Assembly (NCBI GenBank): GCA_032622095.1
Contig: CP136068.1
Span: forward strand, 134,361,989 to 134,425,988
Reading direction: 5' to 3'
Length of the DNA: 64,000 nucleotides
From: Siphonodentalium dalli
Taxonomy: Eukaryota > Mollusca > Scaphopoda > Gadilida > Siphonodentaliidae
Under the pieces are notes generated by a model that had not been told where the DNA came from, did not search any database, and saw nothing but the letters and a program-made list of their open reading frames with translations. The position numbers and the translations under genes are program-made. Positions 32,070 through 44,340 of the stretch are shown here, piece after piece. The stretch's first letter is position 1; every line of letters begins with the position of its first letter.

Positions 32070-32952
32070 GGACTTTGCTAACCTAATTTTCCCCAAATTT
32101 GATGGAGTCAAAATAAAGGTTTATGTTCACTTTTATTAGTAATCACAGTAACCAAGCCCACGAATGAAACAGTTTAAGAAAGTATAATTCATGGTGGAAT
32201 ATGTTAGAAATACTAAATGTGAATTTTATAGAGGTTTTTAAAATAAATTTTTTCGAACCCAAAATCAATAAACACAAAGTTCATATCAAAGAAAAAAATA
32301 TGGCAATGTGTACTGAACACTGTGAAGAATGATGAACAATCAAATAATATTCACATTTATCAAGCATTCTTTGATAAAATTACTAAGAACCAATTGTTTA
32401 CAAATATTTGAGTAACTTGCCTGACATCTGTTGTAGTGAGGTGACAGTTAAGTGTTAATATCTGAAGACAGTGGTGTGTTGTGAATCTCTTGACAAAAGA
32501 ACTATAATCCCCAATCACTGGGTACCCCATAACCCAGAAACTAGGTCGCCAATCAGCCTGAATCGGGATGTAATCTTGTCATGTCTCAGCACTGGCTGTT
32601 TATAATCCCACCAAGCTTGAGTGAACATTATCTTGACCCATCAAATTCAGTTGCCAAATAGCTCTGTTGAGCAATGAAATCTACCATTTGTAAACAACTG
32701 CTTCCAAGCCAAAACTCTTCATAAAACTGAAGAAATGTGAGTATATCTTTATTGTTCATCATTCTTCACAGTGATCAGTACACATTGCCATATTTTTTTC
32801 TTTGATATGGACTTTGTGTTTATTGATTTTGGGTTCGAAACAAAATATTTTAAAAACCCATGGGTTTGGTTACTGTGATTACTAATAAAAGTGAACATAA
32901 ACCTTTATTTTGGACTCCATTAAATTTTGGGAAAATTGGGTTGGCAAAGTCC
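32070..32952. mobile_element. TTAA fold-back element nested in the hAT
   Basis: 883 bases flanked by TTAA on both sides (32066-32069, 32953-32956). Arms of roughly 265 bases pair across most of their length, starting GGACTTTGCTAACCTAATTT at the left with the imperfect inverse at the right, and including GGGTTCGAAA and ATATGGCAATGTG phrases in inverse. The centre (about 32340-32740) is unique and non-coding. Confidence 0.85.
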
Positions 32953-32975
32953 TTAAGAAGGACAATCCCGGGTTA

Positions 32976-33000
32976 CCCCCCCCCCCCCCCCCCCCCCCCC
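32976..33000 (+). repeat. 25-base cytosine run
   Basis: Uninterrupted C homopolymer just after the right TTAA of the fold-back element. Its length may be an assembly estimate. Confidence 0.9.
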
Positions 33001-35149
33001 AATCACTCATTCACATAAAGATTAATAAATTTTTAATAAATGATATATATAAAAATACTTCTAGTTCATAAAAATTATTTGAATTATTGTGTATTTTACC
33101 TGTGTCTGTTAGATTTGACGTGTTAGTCATTAATTGTGAACCGACCAGAAAACGATGATTTAATTTGGCCAAAGTTTTTTTTAATTTGGCCAAAAAACAT
33201 TTGGCTAAAGTTTTTTTCATTTGGCTAATAAAATTTTCATTTGGCTAAACTTTTGGCTAAAGTTTTTTTCGGTCCAGCGTGAACACTGGGCGTGGCTAGA
33301 CGTGACTCAGAACAACATGACAATTTAATTTCGCACACCAACCCCCTTCATGATGTTTCAACCTGAAAAGTATCATAACATTTCCAGTTATTGGACAATT
33401 CTTACATGACATGGGCCACCCCCGTTGTTAGCAATTTCCCAACGTGTGATTTCCAAATATTCACTCACCACGATGACCTTACATGTACCTTTAAGTATCA
33501 CCCACAGAAGTTAACAAATGGTTAGTGCGCAAATGTATAATATGTATTATCTTTTCTTCGAAACGGCATACAATCGCGTAAACATTATTATTGTTACGAA
33601 AGCGAGTGATTATATATCGTTCCAATATATAGTTGATTAGTCACCAGCGACGTGGCTAGAGGGCTCCTGTGATTTTTCGGCTGCATCCCGCCCCTTTTAA
33701 CGAGACCGAGCTCGCAATGTCGTGTAATTTCATTTGCTCACACCCCGTGGTTTGGAATTTATTAACTGTACCAATTGTGGGGAGGAATCATGAAATAATT
33801 TGAGACATGAGCCTGAAATCTGTAAAATCCTAGCATCTATAAAAAAAAGTCTAACTCCATGAAAACTCAGGCCTCGATTTGTTTTGTTTTGTTTTTAAAT
33901 TCAGTTGATAATGGAATGTTGTATGCCAGCATTAAACATGGGGTTTTCGCAGTGAGTAAATGTGCACACAATTTTTTTTCAAACGCCAAAACCTCGTTTT
34001 AACTGGATCGCTGATGTTCAACAACAATACTTTCCATGCATTTTGCATACTTATGTGAACAGTACTGTAACATTGCTAGTCATTTTATCGCCAAATAGTG
34101 CTTAATCTCGGTTCTGTTGACCATTTACCAAATAGATTGTATCGATTGTAAAACGACTCGTGCTTCAAGAAAAGTAAAAAAAAAAACGCATGATCACTTT
34201 ATCCATGATGTACTTGCTTGAATTTTAAGTATCATCCTATGGTTTATACACAGGGGCGTGGCTAGACGTGACTCAGAACAACATGACAATTTAATTTCGC
34301 ACACCAACCCCCTTCATGATGTTTCAACCTGAAAAGTATCATAACATTTCCAGTTATTGGACAATTCTTACACGACATAGGCCACCCCCGTTGTTAGCAA
34401 TTTCCCAACGTGTGATTTCCAAATATTCACTCACCACGATGACCTTACATGTATACCTTTAAGTGTCACCCACAGAAGTTAACAAATGGTTAGTGCGCAA
34501 ATGTACAGCATGTATTATCTTTTCTTCGAAACGGCATACAATCGCGTAAATAGTGATTATATATCGTTCCAATATATAGTTGATTAGTCATCAGCGACGT
34601 GGCTAGAGGGCTCCTGTGATTTTTCGGCTGCATCCCGCCCCTTTTAACCAGACCGAGCTCGCAATGTCGTGTAATTTCATTTGCTCCCACCCCGTGGTTT
34701 GGAATTTATTAACTGTACCAATTGTGGGGAGGAATCATGAAACAATTTGAGACATGAGCCTGAAATCTGTAAAATCCTAGCATCTATAAAAAAAAGTCTA
34801 ACTCCATGAAAACTCAGGCCTCGATTTGTTTTGTTTTGTTTTTAAATTCAGTTGATAATGGAACGTTGTATGCCAGCATTAAACATGGGGTTTTCGCAGT
34901 GAGTAAATGTGCATACAATTTTTTTTCAAACACCAAAACCTCGTTTTAACTGGATCGCTGATGTTCAACAACGACACTTTCCATGCATTTTGCATACTTA
35001 TGTGAACAGTACTGTAACATTGCTAGTCATTTTATCGCCAAATATTGCTTAATCTCGGTTCTGTTGACCATTTACCAAATAGATTGTATTGATTGTAAAA
35101 CGACTCGTGCTTCAAGAAAAGTAAAAAAAAACGCATGATCACTTTATCC

Positions 35150-35849
35150 ATGTCTTATCGACAATCAACACAAGAATAAAACCAATCCATTGTTCAATAT
35201 TTTCTCTTGGTGATAATGATTTTACAGACCAATGCGAACGCCTTACGTATGTTCACCCTAAAATGTTCAAGTTCGGCCCACATGTTTGATCATACCATGA
35301 ATCTTTACTCTGGCTATATACCCCTGTATATATCATTTTCCATATGTTCAACCCCTGTGAACCTTTTCTATTATCTTCTGACGGGGTTGAAGATTGAACA
35401 AACCACGCAGGGAATATATTTATGTGTTAATACTGTTCCTTGAAAATAAATCCCCAGCTCGAGGTTGCAAGATTTGTGTAGCTTTGTGAGCCAACATCAA
35501 TGAAATTCCAAGCGACGCATTATAGTACAATCGATTAATTCAAGTCCCCCAAACCATGCAAACTCGAGTTGGGACCTTTACCTGCTATAAAATACAATGT
35601 TATTACGGAACAGGTATATATAGTTAAAATCTGTGTTAAACGGTTTTGTGTTTATTTGACCGACTTAGGGACGTATTTAGATGTTATATATGTGTGTTTT
35701 AGCCTGCCTGTGGACTTTTCTAAATAGTAAGTCCAAATAGCTGTTGGTGTTTTTGTATCAAAGTTTGAAGAAATTTTATTTTATTTTTTGGCAATATAAA
35801 ATCAAAATCGCTAAATATTTGTCAGTTTTAATTAGCTCAGACAAATTAG
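35150..35849. other. No gene seen
   Basis: Frames up to 78 codons without motifs. Confidence 0.4.
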
Positions 35850-36036
35850 AGGTATTCAATCCGATCAAGTAATCCGATCAAGTACTGGGCCAGAAACAAT
35901 TGAAATAACAAAACTTCAAAAAACAATCTGATCACTGTGAGCGTTGATAGGTAGGCTTACTCGTCTCGAATCAACCATTTTATCCCCGAAGCCAAAGAAA
36001 TAGTAACTTATGAGGGCCCGATCGGATTAAGTACCT
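35850..36036. mobile_element. Shortened copy of the AGGTACTCAATCC MITE
   Basis: 187 bases. It starts AGGTATTCAATCCGATC and ends CGATCGGATTAAGTACCT, followed by TTAA (left flank TTAG). The interior matches the right half of the 461-base copy at 22944; the inner palindrome is missing. Confidence 0.75.
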
Positions 36037-36040
36037 TTAA

Positions 36041-37262
36041 GCTTGCCGATAGGCTCTTGACTCAACATACATGATTGGGGGAGGAGCCACTCTATGACGT
36101 CCCTCAGTCGATTTAATCCCTCGCGTATTCTTAAAAAATAATGCCGTCGGGCATTCTTAAAAAAGAATGACTGTTGGCGTTAAAATAATGCTCATGCGAT
36201 CAAAACGCTTGAGCTTTCTGCCAGATAAGAGCCGTGTCAGGACAAAGGGATAACACGCCGGTGGGTTTTAACTAAAACTATCATCAGTATCAGCAACAGT
36301 GGTTTGTTAATTAATATAAATTAATAAAATAATACTAGAATTGCTTTGGGGTTTCAATATTTATTTATAAAAAGGGGATTCCTCTGGGAAATTATTTGAA
36401 AAAGTATGGAAACCAATTATGTCCACTAACGGTATATAATAGTGCCATCATTCATTCCAAATAAAAAGTTAAAAATTAGACATAAAAGTTTCGGATCATG
36501 TAAAATCAAATTTAAAAAAAGAGAACTTGGTTCTCGTAAACCACCGCATAGGCTTTTGGGGCCATGGTGATAGTTGTACTGATTTTGTGACATTAGATTT
36601 TTTTTACAAATATTTTCCAAAATTAATTTGTTTCCAAAATAAAAATGTTTTTAAAGTTTTGGGATGTTTGAATTGTCCATATAATGTTACATACTTACTA
36701 TTTATGAATACTTATGTACTAATTGTAATTCCAAAACAATTGAATATGCCATGGGTGCATGCAGTTAGTGAGAATTAGAGTGGTGAGGTATTCAGTTTAT
36801 AGACTGCAATCAAAATTGTTTGGGTGTAGTGCTTCATTTGGACAAATATTATTCACATAATGAGACTGTGTGCGAGATAGTACACCATTCAATATTTATT
36901 CTATTTATTTAGATTTAATAACTCATATTACTTATGTCTTCAAAAATTCTTATGTTAGAACACAACAGGTTTTGGAGATCTCAAAATATTGCTTGTGTGT
37001 TCATATATTGTCACTCTGGGCTTGAATTAAATGACCACATTCATGGTAATCGTGAATAAAAATAAAATCCTCCATCTTTGATCCACAACAATAACTGTCT
37101 GATAATCACTATTTATTACACACTTAGACGTGATTTATAAGGATTTCTTGGTGAGTTAAAAGTGATAATGTCACACCTGTGAATTACGTCACCGGTGAGA
37201 GCACGCGATTTTGGACAGTTCCGCTCTAAGCCGGAACTATTTTCACTTTCTGCGGCTCAAAC
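36041..37262. other. No gene seen; possible promoter at the end
   Basis: Frames to 83 codons without motifs. The last 100 bases hold TTACGTCA (about 37185) and CCGGAAC, CRE- and ETS-like words, just before the candidate exon at 37263. Confidence 0.35.
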
Positions 37263-37322
37263 ATGGTTGAAGTTGAACAGAAACGAACTGCTAACGATGA
37301 TGCAGAAGCGGTTAATAAACTG
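37263..37322 (+). CDS. Candidate first coding exon, unknown gene
   Basis: Reads MVEVEQKRTANDDAEAVNKL from an ATG in good Kozak context (AAACATGG) and ends in phase 0 at CTG|GTAAAA. Promoter-like words lie upstream. Nothing downstream could be joined and the family is unknown; it may equally be chance. Confidence 0.22.
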
Positions 37323-37869
37323 GTAAAATGAAGAAGAATCTTACCTATTATCGACTCCGATGTCATATATATTCCAGTCAAATGAACTATGAACAATTCC
37401 ATGTGAACAATAAATTTATCTAGTTCCGAGCTGAATTTCCACGTGTTGCTCTTCGAGAGTTTGTTTACGTCGATGATTAAAATATCGTCACTTCGAAACT
37501 TATCTTTCTACTTTTAGCACGATTTCCAAACATTTCCTGTATGAACCAACATTATTTACACACACCATCAGAATCTTCACAATATCCCGTTCCAAGTGCC
37601 ATGCTTGTTCGGTCAGAATAAACACAATTTTTACAGCTGATTTTTACAGAAAATTTCCGAAACTTTAAAAAATGAATCGCATCAAATTATGAGGTCAATC
37701 GGTATCGTTACGTCACAATTATTTAAATTATGTGTCCATCCGCGTAACTGCATGCGCAACTGTACGTTGGGGTTCAAAATGGGAGAATCAGCTGATCTGG
37801 GCTTATTTTGTCACAACTTCTCTTTAGAATTAGCAACTTTTAGTGGTTGAAAGTGTGTAATAAACAGAA
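37323..37869. other. No gene seen
   Basis: AT-rich, no motif-bearing frame. Confidence 0.4.
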
Positions 37870-38021
37870 TAATCAATTGGTTTCGATGATTACGTGACAT
37901 AATTCACTCGGGTATAGCCGGTCCTATTGGTAAAACCCTCGTTCGCTCCGCTCACTCGGGTTTTATCAGGCCCGGCTCCCCTCGTGAATTATGTCACGTA
38001 ATCATCGAAACCAATTGATTA
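37870..38021. repeat. Fold-back repeat with about 40-base arms
   Basis: TAATCAATTGGTTTCGATGA at the left is repeated exactly in inverse at the right end, and pairing continues through ACGTGACATAATTCAC to about 37907. The GC-richer centre (37910-37980) carries further partial pairing (CTCGGG/CCCGG). A MITE-like, non-coding sequence. Confidence 0.85.
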
Positions 38022-38069
38022 CTCTCTATTTATTCACATAACTTTTTTTTCTTCTTTTTTTTGGAAAAA

Positions 38070-39400
38070 ACATGAGTGCCATTCAAAATTCAACTTGATG
38101 ATGATTGACGTAAGATCAATATTTTGGATAGAATTTTATATCACAATTGCCTTGAACTACATTAGTGTGAGTATATTACTGTTATTACATGTGTTGTATG
38201 AGCCACCAACTTTTTGCGATGAATTCGTAATTGTGCCTGACTCTAATTATTTGATGACATCTCACGCTTCATATAAGTCATATGGAGTCAGACTATTTAA
38301 TATATAGTGCTCATAATGATACCTTTATCATATTACAAATTGTTACACAACTTGAAGCTATATTGTAATGACCGACTTCTACCTGTGTTCGCGACATCAC
38401 TGAATGTACATCTTATGAAACTGACCGATTCAATGTGAACTCGACTGGTTTGCGTCTCGATGTTGTAATTTCTGCGTCTACAGAAATAAGTGGCCATTTC
38501 TGAACAGAAAAAAGCTCACCACTCTTGGATTTTTATAATTACAAAAAATGTCGATAATACAAAAAAACGGTCTCAGTATGCATCAAGACACTGAGCTTGA
38601 TAAGACGAATCAAATTCAGAAAGCCGCGTCATATACGGACCACGCGTTTCGGAGTTACCAGTCTGGCTCACCTGTCACCTGCGGGTTTCCCGCCAAAAGT
38701 CGTCACGTTCTCCCATTTTCCCGCCAAAAGTCAAACAGCTCCGATCAGGCCTGACAATACCTCGTTGAACTCGCATCGACCGTGTGAATTGACACATATC
38801 ACATTTTCTTTTCTTTTTTTCAGCCAAACATGAGTACCATTCAAACTTCAACTTGATGATGTCTGACTTAAAATCAACATTTCGGCAGAGTTTGGCATAT
38901 GGTCACCGTTAGCTTGAATTACATCAGTGTGAGTATACATAATTTATGTTGTTTGAGCGACGCATTTTGTGCAGTGGATTCGTGATTGTGCCTGACTAAT
39001 TATGTGTAGACATCTCACGCCTCATTTAAGTCAGTTTAATTTATCAAATTCTGTAGTCAGAAAATTGAAATATATTGTTGATAATGGTACCTTTATTATA
39101 TAACAAATTGTTACACAACTTGTACTTCTTGGAGGTATATGGTAATGAAAACCGGTTCTCAGTATGCATGACACTAAGCTTGGCGAGACGAATCGAATGC
39201 TAAAAACCGCGTCCAAATCGGACCACGCATTTCGGAGTTACCAGTGTGGCTCACCTGTAATCACGTCACCTGGAGTTTCCCGCCAAAAGTTGTCGCGATA
39301 TCCAATTTTCCCGCCAAATGTCAAACTGCTCCGATCAGGCCGCGCGATACCTCGTTGAACTCGTCTCGACCTTGCAAATTGACTCATGTCACATTGGGAC
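38070..39400. repeat. Diverged tandem duplication, unit about 0.6-0.75 kb
   Basis: Copy 1 from about 38070 and copy 2 from about 38829 share, in order: ACATGAGTGCCATTCAAA, GATTCGTGATTGTGCCTGAC (or near), GACATCTCACGC, CGGAGTTACCAGTCTGGCTC, TTTCCCGCCAAAAGTCG and CGATCAGGCC. Divergence is perhaps 15-20 per cent. The frames at 38548 and 39164 translate the same repeat and are not convincing genes. Confidence 0.8.
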
Positions 39401-39934
39401 CTTTAACTTTGAGATAAACCACCGGAAATTCCCTATAAATGGTGATGGAACGTCTCGCACAATGCCATCAATATATTATCATTTCCCACACATAGTCCGA
39501 GTTCATAGATAAATCAGCTTTTATTTGCCACATACTGGACCAGTCAGGTGTCTCTTGGATGTTGTGTGCCATGCCGCAAGATGCCACTGCAATATTTTTG
39601 AGGGAACAACTTATGGTTAGCTTAGGAAATAATAAGAAACAGAAATATTTTATCTTAATAGATGAAACTATAATAATATCACAACCTGTGCACATTCATT
39701 CACATGCTTATATTATTGGCCACATGGATATCAAAAACAGGACTGAAGAACAACTTATTATACATTTAACCAGAGTGAACAAGATAGACAAAGTTATTAT
39801 CACTGATCTAATCCAAAGATAACCATAGGTTTGTCCAGCGCTCCATCTGCGGATGATAATGGTGACATTTTGGATGTCATACATATATATGGTGGAGCTG
39901 TTGTTGGTATTGACTCGTGCATCAAGGGAAGGTT
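39401..39934. other. No assigned gene; one unexplained ORF
   Basis: The plus frame 39559-39822 (87 codons) reads smoothly (for example VNKIDKVIITDLIQR) but matches no family I know. It may be an exon or a relic. Confidence 0.25.
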
Positions 39935-40800
39935 TGATTTAAACATATTATATTTGTCCATAAATTGATTTATGACAAAAGGGATTGGAGGACAAGTGAT
40001 ATAACCACTTAGAATACCCTCCTCTCCCTAGTATAATACACTGACAAAACTAAAGACGAACAAACACAAGATATAATAATATACATGCATATAATGAACA
40101 ATATATGAAAAAATAAACAGAATGGAGATTGTGGAGTAGAATCGGAAGTTCGGTACAGTGACGAGATGGGTTGAGTGTGTGTATGCTTCATCAACAAGTC
40201 GGTGATCATTCCCGTGCAACAAGTATAAATACAATAGTACAGGCATCTATCAATTATTCAGTGCCATAACAGGGGCATAACTGGGATATATTACATAAGA
40301 AACAAGGTACACATATATAATATATTCTATTATATATAAGTAGATTTGAAGTGTAAAATGGCATGAGCAAAGTGTTAGGTTCTCTCAAATCGACCGGAAG
40401 CTCTAATATACGAGTGTACAGCCTTAAAAATATCACTATTCTCAGTGTAAGTTTGTTCGGGTTTCCCATATAGAAATATATGTCTACAGAGTTAATATTA
40501 TATTGCATGAGATTATTATTAAGTCTTAGCCGAGATTCGGCATAATGGTTACATTCAAAGAAAAAATTATTAGAATTTTCTCCCCGGAAGCCACACGAGC
40601 ATGGTGCGGAATCTGAGATATGATTGCGTAATCTATAACGGCTCCCATTTGTGGAATACAAAGGTGGCTTCAGCCTTGTACCCGCGTAGTACATATGTTT
40701 CAATTGCTTCACGAATTCATCATGGGCGAGATTGCGAAAAGTTAATTTAATGGAGTTCCATTCCGTTGTACATATCAGACAGGGAAAAAAGTGGATTTTA
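39935..40800 (-). mobile_element. 5'-truncated LINE, 3' fragment with UTR
   Basis: Minus strand. The coding fragment 40712-40254 (similarity reaches about 40790) is followed by a 3' UTR ending at GATTTAAAC near 39936. The UTR matches two other places in the window (3952-4060 and 62351-62474), which defines this family's 3' end. Confidence 0.75.
40254..40790 (-). pseudogene. LINE reverse transcriptase C-terminal fragment
   Basis: Starts with a degraded WNSIKL-type block. It then reads YAGTRLKPPLY, YRLRNHISDSAPCSCGF and a later FFFECNHYAESR, giving the C-x-C...H-x(n)-C style zinc block that ends CR1/Jockey-type LINE proteins. The RT core is missing. Confidence 0.72.
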
Positions 40801-41719
40801 ACCTTGCAGAGTCACATCGAATGATAATGAAATCAGAAGCATATTTTGATTCTCGATCGGTCCTATCTCTGAAACGTTCGGGCAAGATGGTGCTTAAAGT
40901 GATGTGAAACGTAAATTGAACCTCACAATTGAGTTCCCTGCGTTATTCTGTGGAAAGACTGAATAAAATAACCCCCATACACGAAATGCCCTAACCAGAT
41001 ATCAGTTTGTACTAATTATACGGCCACGTAACTAACTATTTACTTTCCCTCAATCGGGACGAATAATTCCACTGTAAACGCGAAATAAATACACTAACGA
41101 GTTGTCGTGTGCAGTCGCGGAAACACCCGAACACTTCCGACTTGGTCGGGATTGAGTCGGCTTTCGTTCTAAGAAAATAGCTTCCGTGGAGGGAGGCCGT
41201 TTGCTGGAATAGCGTAACATCAGCTTAATAAAACGAAAAACAAGCGGTATAGTCAATTCGAATGGGAGGGATATAAACGGAATTATTGCCTGAAATCACC
41301 AACGGAAGAACATTGACCGAGTTATGAAAGAATTATAATCAAAGTGGTCATGATCGAGCAATGAACAACGGTAACAGTTGAAAATGTTACTATTTATAGA
41401 AATTTGTAATCGTTGCAGATCGTTGACCGATTTTATGATCGAACTACAGCAGGTACAGTCTCGTGCAGAAAGAGTTGTCTTACATGTGTATTTCAAACTG
41501 TTTAATTACCTGTGCAATGCTACATGTGTGCCATATTGCTATTCACTATTCTAGTACAGACCGTATTTGTTTGGGACAGCGATAGTGATATAGATATCCA
41601 TATGGAATTATGTTTTCTTCAATTTTTGAGTTTATATAGGCCCAAATAAATATACCATAAGATGGACTCAATCATTGACAGTTAAAATTGGATGGAAGTA
41701 AAGAAGTGTTGTGTATTTG
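40801..41719. other. No gene seen
   Basis: Frames under 70 codons, no motif. Confidence 0.4.
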
Positions 41720-42960
41720 CACTAAGTAAGCGCAATTGCTTTATGCTTAAGCGCAAATATTTGTATGCAAATAAATAATAAATGTAAAAAAGACTCCCAT
41801 GTGATTTGCTCTAAACTCAAATTAACTCAGGCCATAAAACATTACTCAAACATAGGTGAGGACTCCACCCAGATCCCATACTAAGATGGATGTTCAGACT
41901 GAGGAAACCAGTTGGAGATAGGTACATGTATTTGCTTAAGCATAATTCATTTCAATTACGCTTAAGTGTAAATGAAATCCACTTAAGCGTAAATGAGTTG
42001 CGCTTAACCGTAATTCATATACACCCCCATTGAACTCCACATACTCAAGCTGAAATGGATGCAACCACATTACTAATGCCAGTAAATTAACATACATCAG
42101 ATTATACAAATATACATATAAGGTAAGACAGCCGATGAAATTATTGCTCTTAATATAATTCCAATGTATTATGATAACGCATAAGTCAATTATGCTTAAG
42201 CATAAATGATTACATTAAGCGTAACTGATTTACGCTTAAATGCAATTAGTTAATATAAAATGTGAAAATGAATCATTTGCGCTTAAGCGCAAGTATATGT
42301 CTATCAATATATTTGCGCTTAAGCGCAAATACCTAACACTCCCTTTATACTTCCCTCTGATTGTGAATGATAGAGTCCATCTCATAGTATATTATCATGG
42401 ACCCATAGTAGTAGCCCCATATAATACTGAAACATTGAAGAAAAAATATTTCCATATGCATATATCAGCATCTCTGTCCCTGGTGTCCCAAGAATTGGTG
42501 CCTCACTCCCAGAGCTCTAGTATATTTTATTAAAGGGACATCTCCTACACAGATATATACCATTTCCATGGCCATAAATATGGAATTCGGGGTTACTGGG
42601 GACTCGCTTCCCTCATATGGTGTACTTATTGACTTGAAATTGGGGAAAACCCCAATTTTCATATTATCAGCATCCCTGCCCCCAAGAATTTGTGTCTCCA
42701 TCCCAGAGATCTAGTATATTTTATAAAAGAGATATATCCTGCACATATCTCTACCATTTCCATGGTCATAAAAGAGATATTGGGGTTACTGGGGGGGGGG
42801 GGGTGCTTCCCTCATATGGTGGGTCTGTGCCATTTAAAATTAATTCAGGGGGGTGATATCAATGCATATTAATTTTTATTTGCGCAAATGATTTACACTG
42901 AAGCGCAAATGATAGATGTTATTTTGCGAAATATTTGCGCTTGATCGTAAATGAATAATA
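41720..42960. repeat. Cluster of GCTTAAGC palindromes
   Basis: About a dozen variants of the 18-base palindrome TTTGCGCTTAAGCGCAAA, for example near 41743, 41931, 41960, 42190, 42275, 42311 and 42930, in otherwise unrelated AT-rich DNA. Within it, 42466-42660 and 42665-42850 are a diverged direct duplication sharing CAGAGATCTAGTATATTTTA-like and TACCATTTCCATGG phrases. Confidence 0.7.
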
Positions 42961-42969
42961 AATGTGAAA

Positions 42970-43790
42970 TGGGTATCCCATACATGAAATGCCGAATCTA
43001 TATGCTATAGCGCGTATATCCTACAGGTCTGGGTGAACCACCGATCAATCAATAACAGCCCGATCGGGCGAAAGTAGACCGATAAGTCTAAAATAGACCG
43101 ATCGTTCTTTCACAGCCAGCTTGAATCTTGGATAAAGGGAGTAGGCCTACTCTAAATTGTTCTTTCAAGTGAAATAGGCCTCCCATACATGAAACGCCTT
43201 ATCTATATACTATAGCGCGCATACCCTACATGTCTGGGTGAACCACCGATCAATCAATAATAGCCCGATCAGGCTAAAATAGACCGATCGGGCTAAAATA
43301 GACCAATCAGTCTTTCACAGCCAGCCTGAATCTTGGATAAAGGGAGTAGGCCTACTATAAATTGTTCTTTCAAGTGAAATAGGCCTCCCATACATGAAAC
43401 GCCTTATCTATATACTATAGCGCGCATACCCTACAGGTCTGGGTGAACCACCGATCAATCAATAATAGCCCGATCGGGCTAAAATAGACCGATCGGGCTA
43501 AACTGACCGATCGGTCTTTCACAGCCAGCCTGAATCTTGGATAAAGGGAGTAGGCCTACTATAAATTGTTCTTTCAAGTGAAATAGGCCTCCCATACATA
43601 AAACGCCTTATCTATATATCCTATAGTGCGCATATCCTACAGGTCTGGGTGAACCACCGATCAATCAATAATAGCCCGATCGGGCTAAAATATACCGATC
43701 GGGCTAAAATAATCCCATCGGTCTTTCACAGCCAGCATGAATCTTGGATAAAGGGAGTAGGCCTACTCTAGATTGTTCTTTCAAGTTACA
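42970..43790. repeat. 205-base satellite, four copies
   Basis: Units start at TCCCATACAT (42976, 43181, 43386, 43590), period 204-205. Each holds CTGGGTGAACCACCGATC, several CGATCGGGCTAAAATAGAC sub-repeats and AGGGAGTAGGCCTACT. Non-coding. Confidence 0.93.
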
Positions 43791-44340
43791 ACCATTTTTT
43801 TGTAAAAAAAATTATTCTTATTCATTTTGAAACTAATGAAAGACAATTTTGAAACTAATGAAAGACAATGTATAATTTTTTGCTGGTATATTCATCATAA
43901 ATTTGAACAAATCTTCAAGCAAACAAAATTTCAATATTCAAGAAATCTCTTACAACAGTGTCAGGAAGACCAATCGATCTAGCTCAGCACGATTGGTCTA
44001 TTGTGATGTCAAATATTATTGAAATATTGCTTATAATTTACATTTACAGAAGTCAATAATTCGCATGCAGATAACTTCACCTTGTATTCGGCCAAATATG
44101 TTGACGTTAGATTAGAAGGCAGAATTCCCAGATTTGTTTATTATTGGTGAACCTGGATAATTTCGGAGGTGTGCCAATCGTCTTTAGCACACTGTGAATA
44201 CGTACTCATTCTCTCCTAAATTTGCAAAAATTCCATATATATATATAAATATATATACAGAGTGTGAAAACTTTGTTAGTTGCCAAATAATTGTCGACAT
44301 TTTACTTAGAAAACTTGAATGCAAAAACTATGATAGGCCC
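43791..44340. other. No gene seen
   Basis: AT-rich; a TA-rich patch near 44235. Confidence 0.45.

Larger units (their letters stand above)
31058..33288. mobile_element. Non-autonomous hAT element
   Basis: 2,231 bases with inverted ends CAGTGTTCACGCTG (31058-31071) and CAGCGTGAACACTG (33275-33288), flanked by a perfect 8-base target duplication GGCGTGGC (31050-31057 and 33289-33296). The CAG start and 8-base duplication are typical of hAT. Subterminal ATTTGGCTAA phrases are repeated at both ends, a usual pattern for transposase binding. No transposase ORF is present. A TTAA fold-back and a 25-C run are inside. Confidence 0.92.
31000..35149. repeat. Tandem duplication of about 0.95 kb, first copy interrupted by hAT
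   Basis: Unit 1 is 31000-31057 plus 33289-34204; unit 2 is 34205-35149. Both begin ATGATGTACTTGCTTG and end ACTTTATCC, with near-identical sequence between, including ACAGGGGCGTGGC, CCACCCCCGTTGTTAGC and GGATCGCTGATGTTCAAC. Unit 1 alone contains the 2.2-kb hAT. No convincing coding sequence lies in either unit. Confidence 0.92.

Noticed and set aside
42970-43790. CRISPR-like array
   Set aside because: Units are 205 bases and repeat in full with no unique spacers; an animal satellite.
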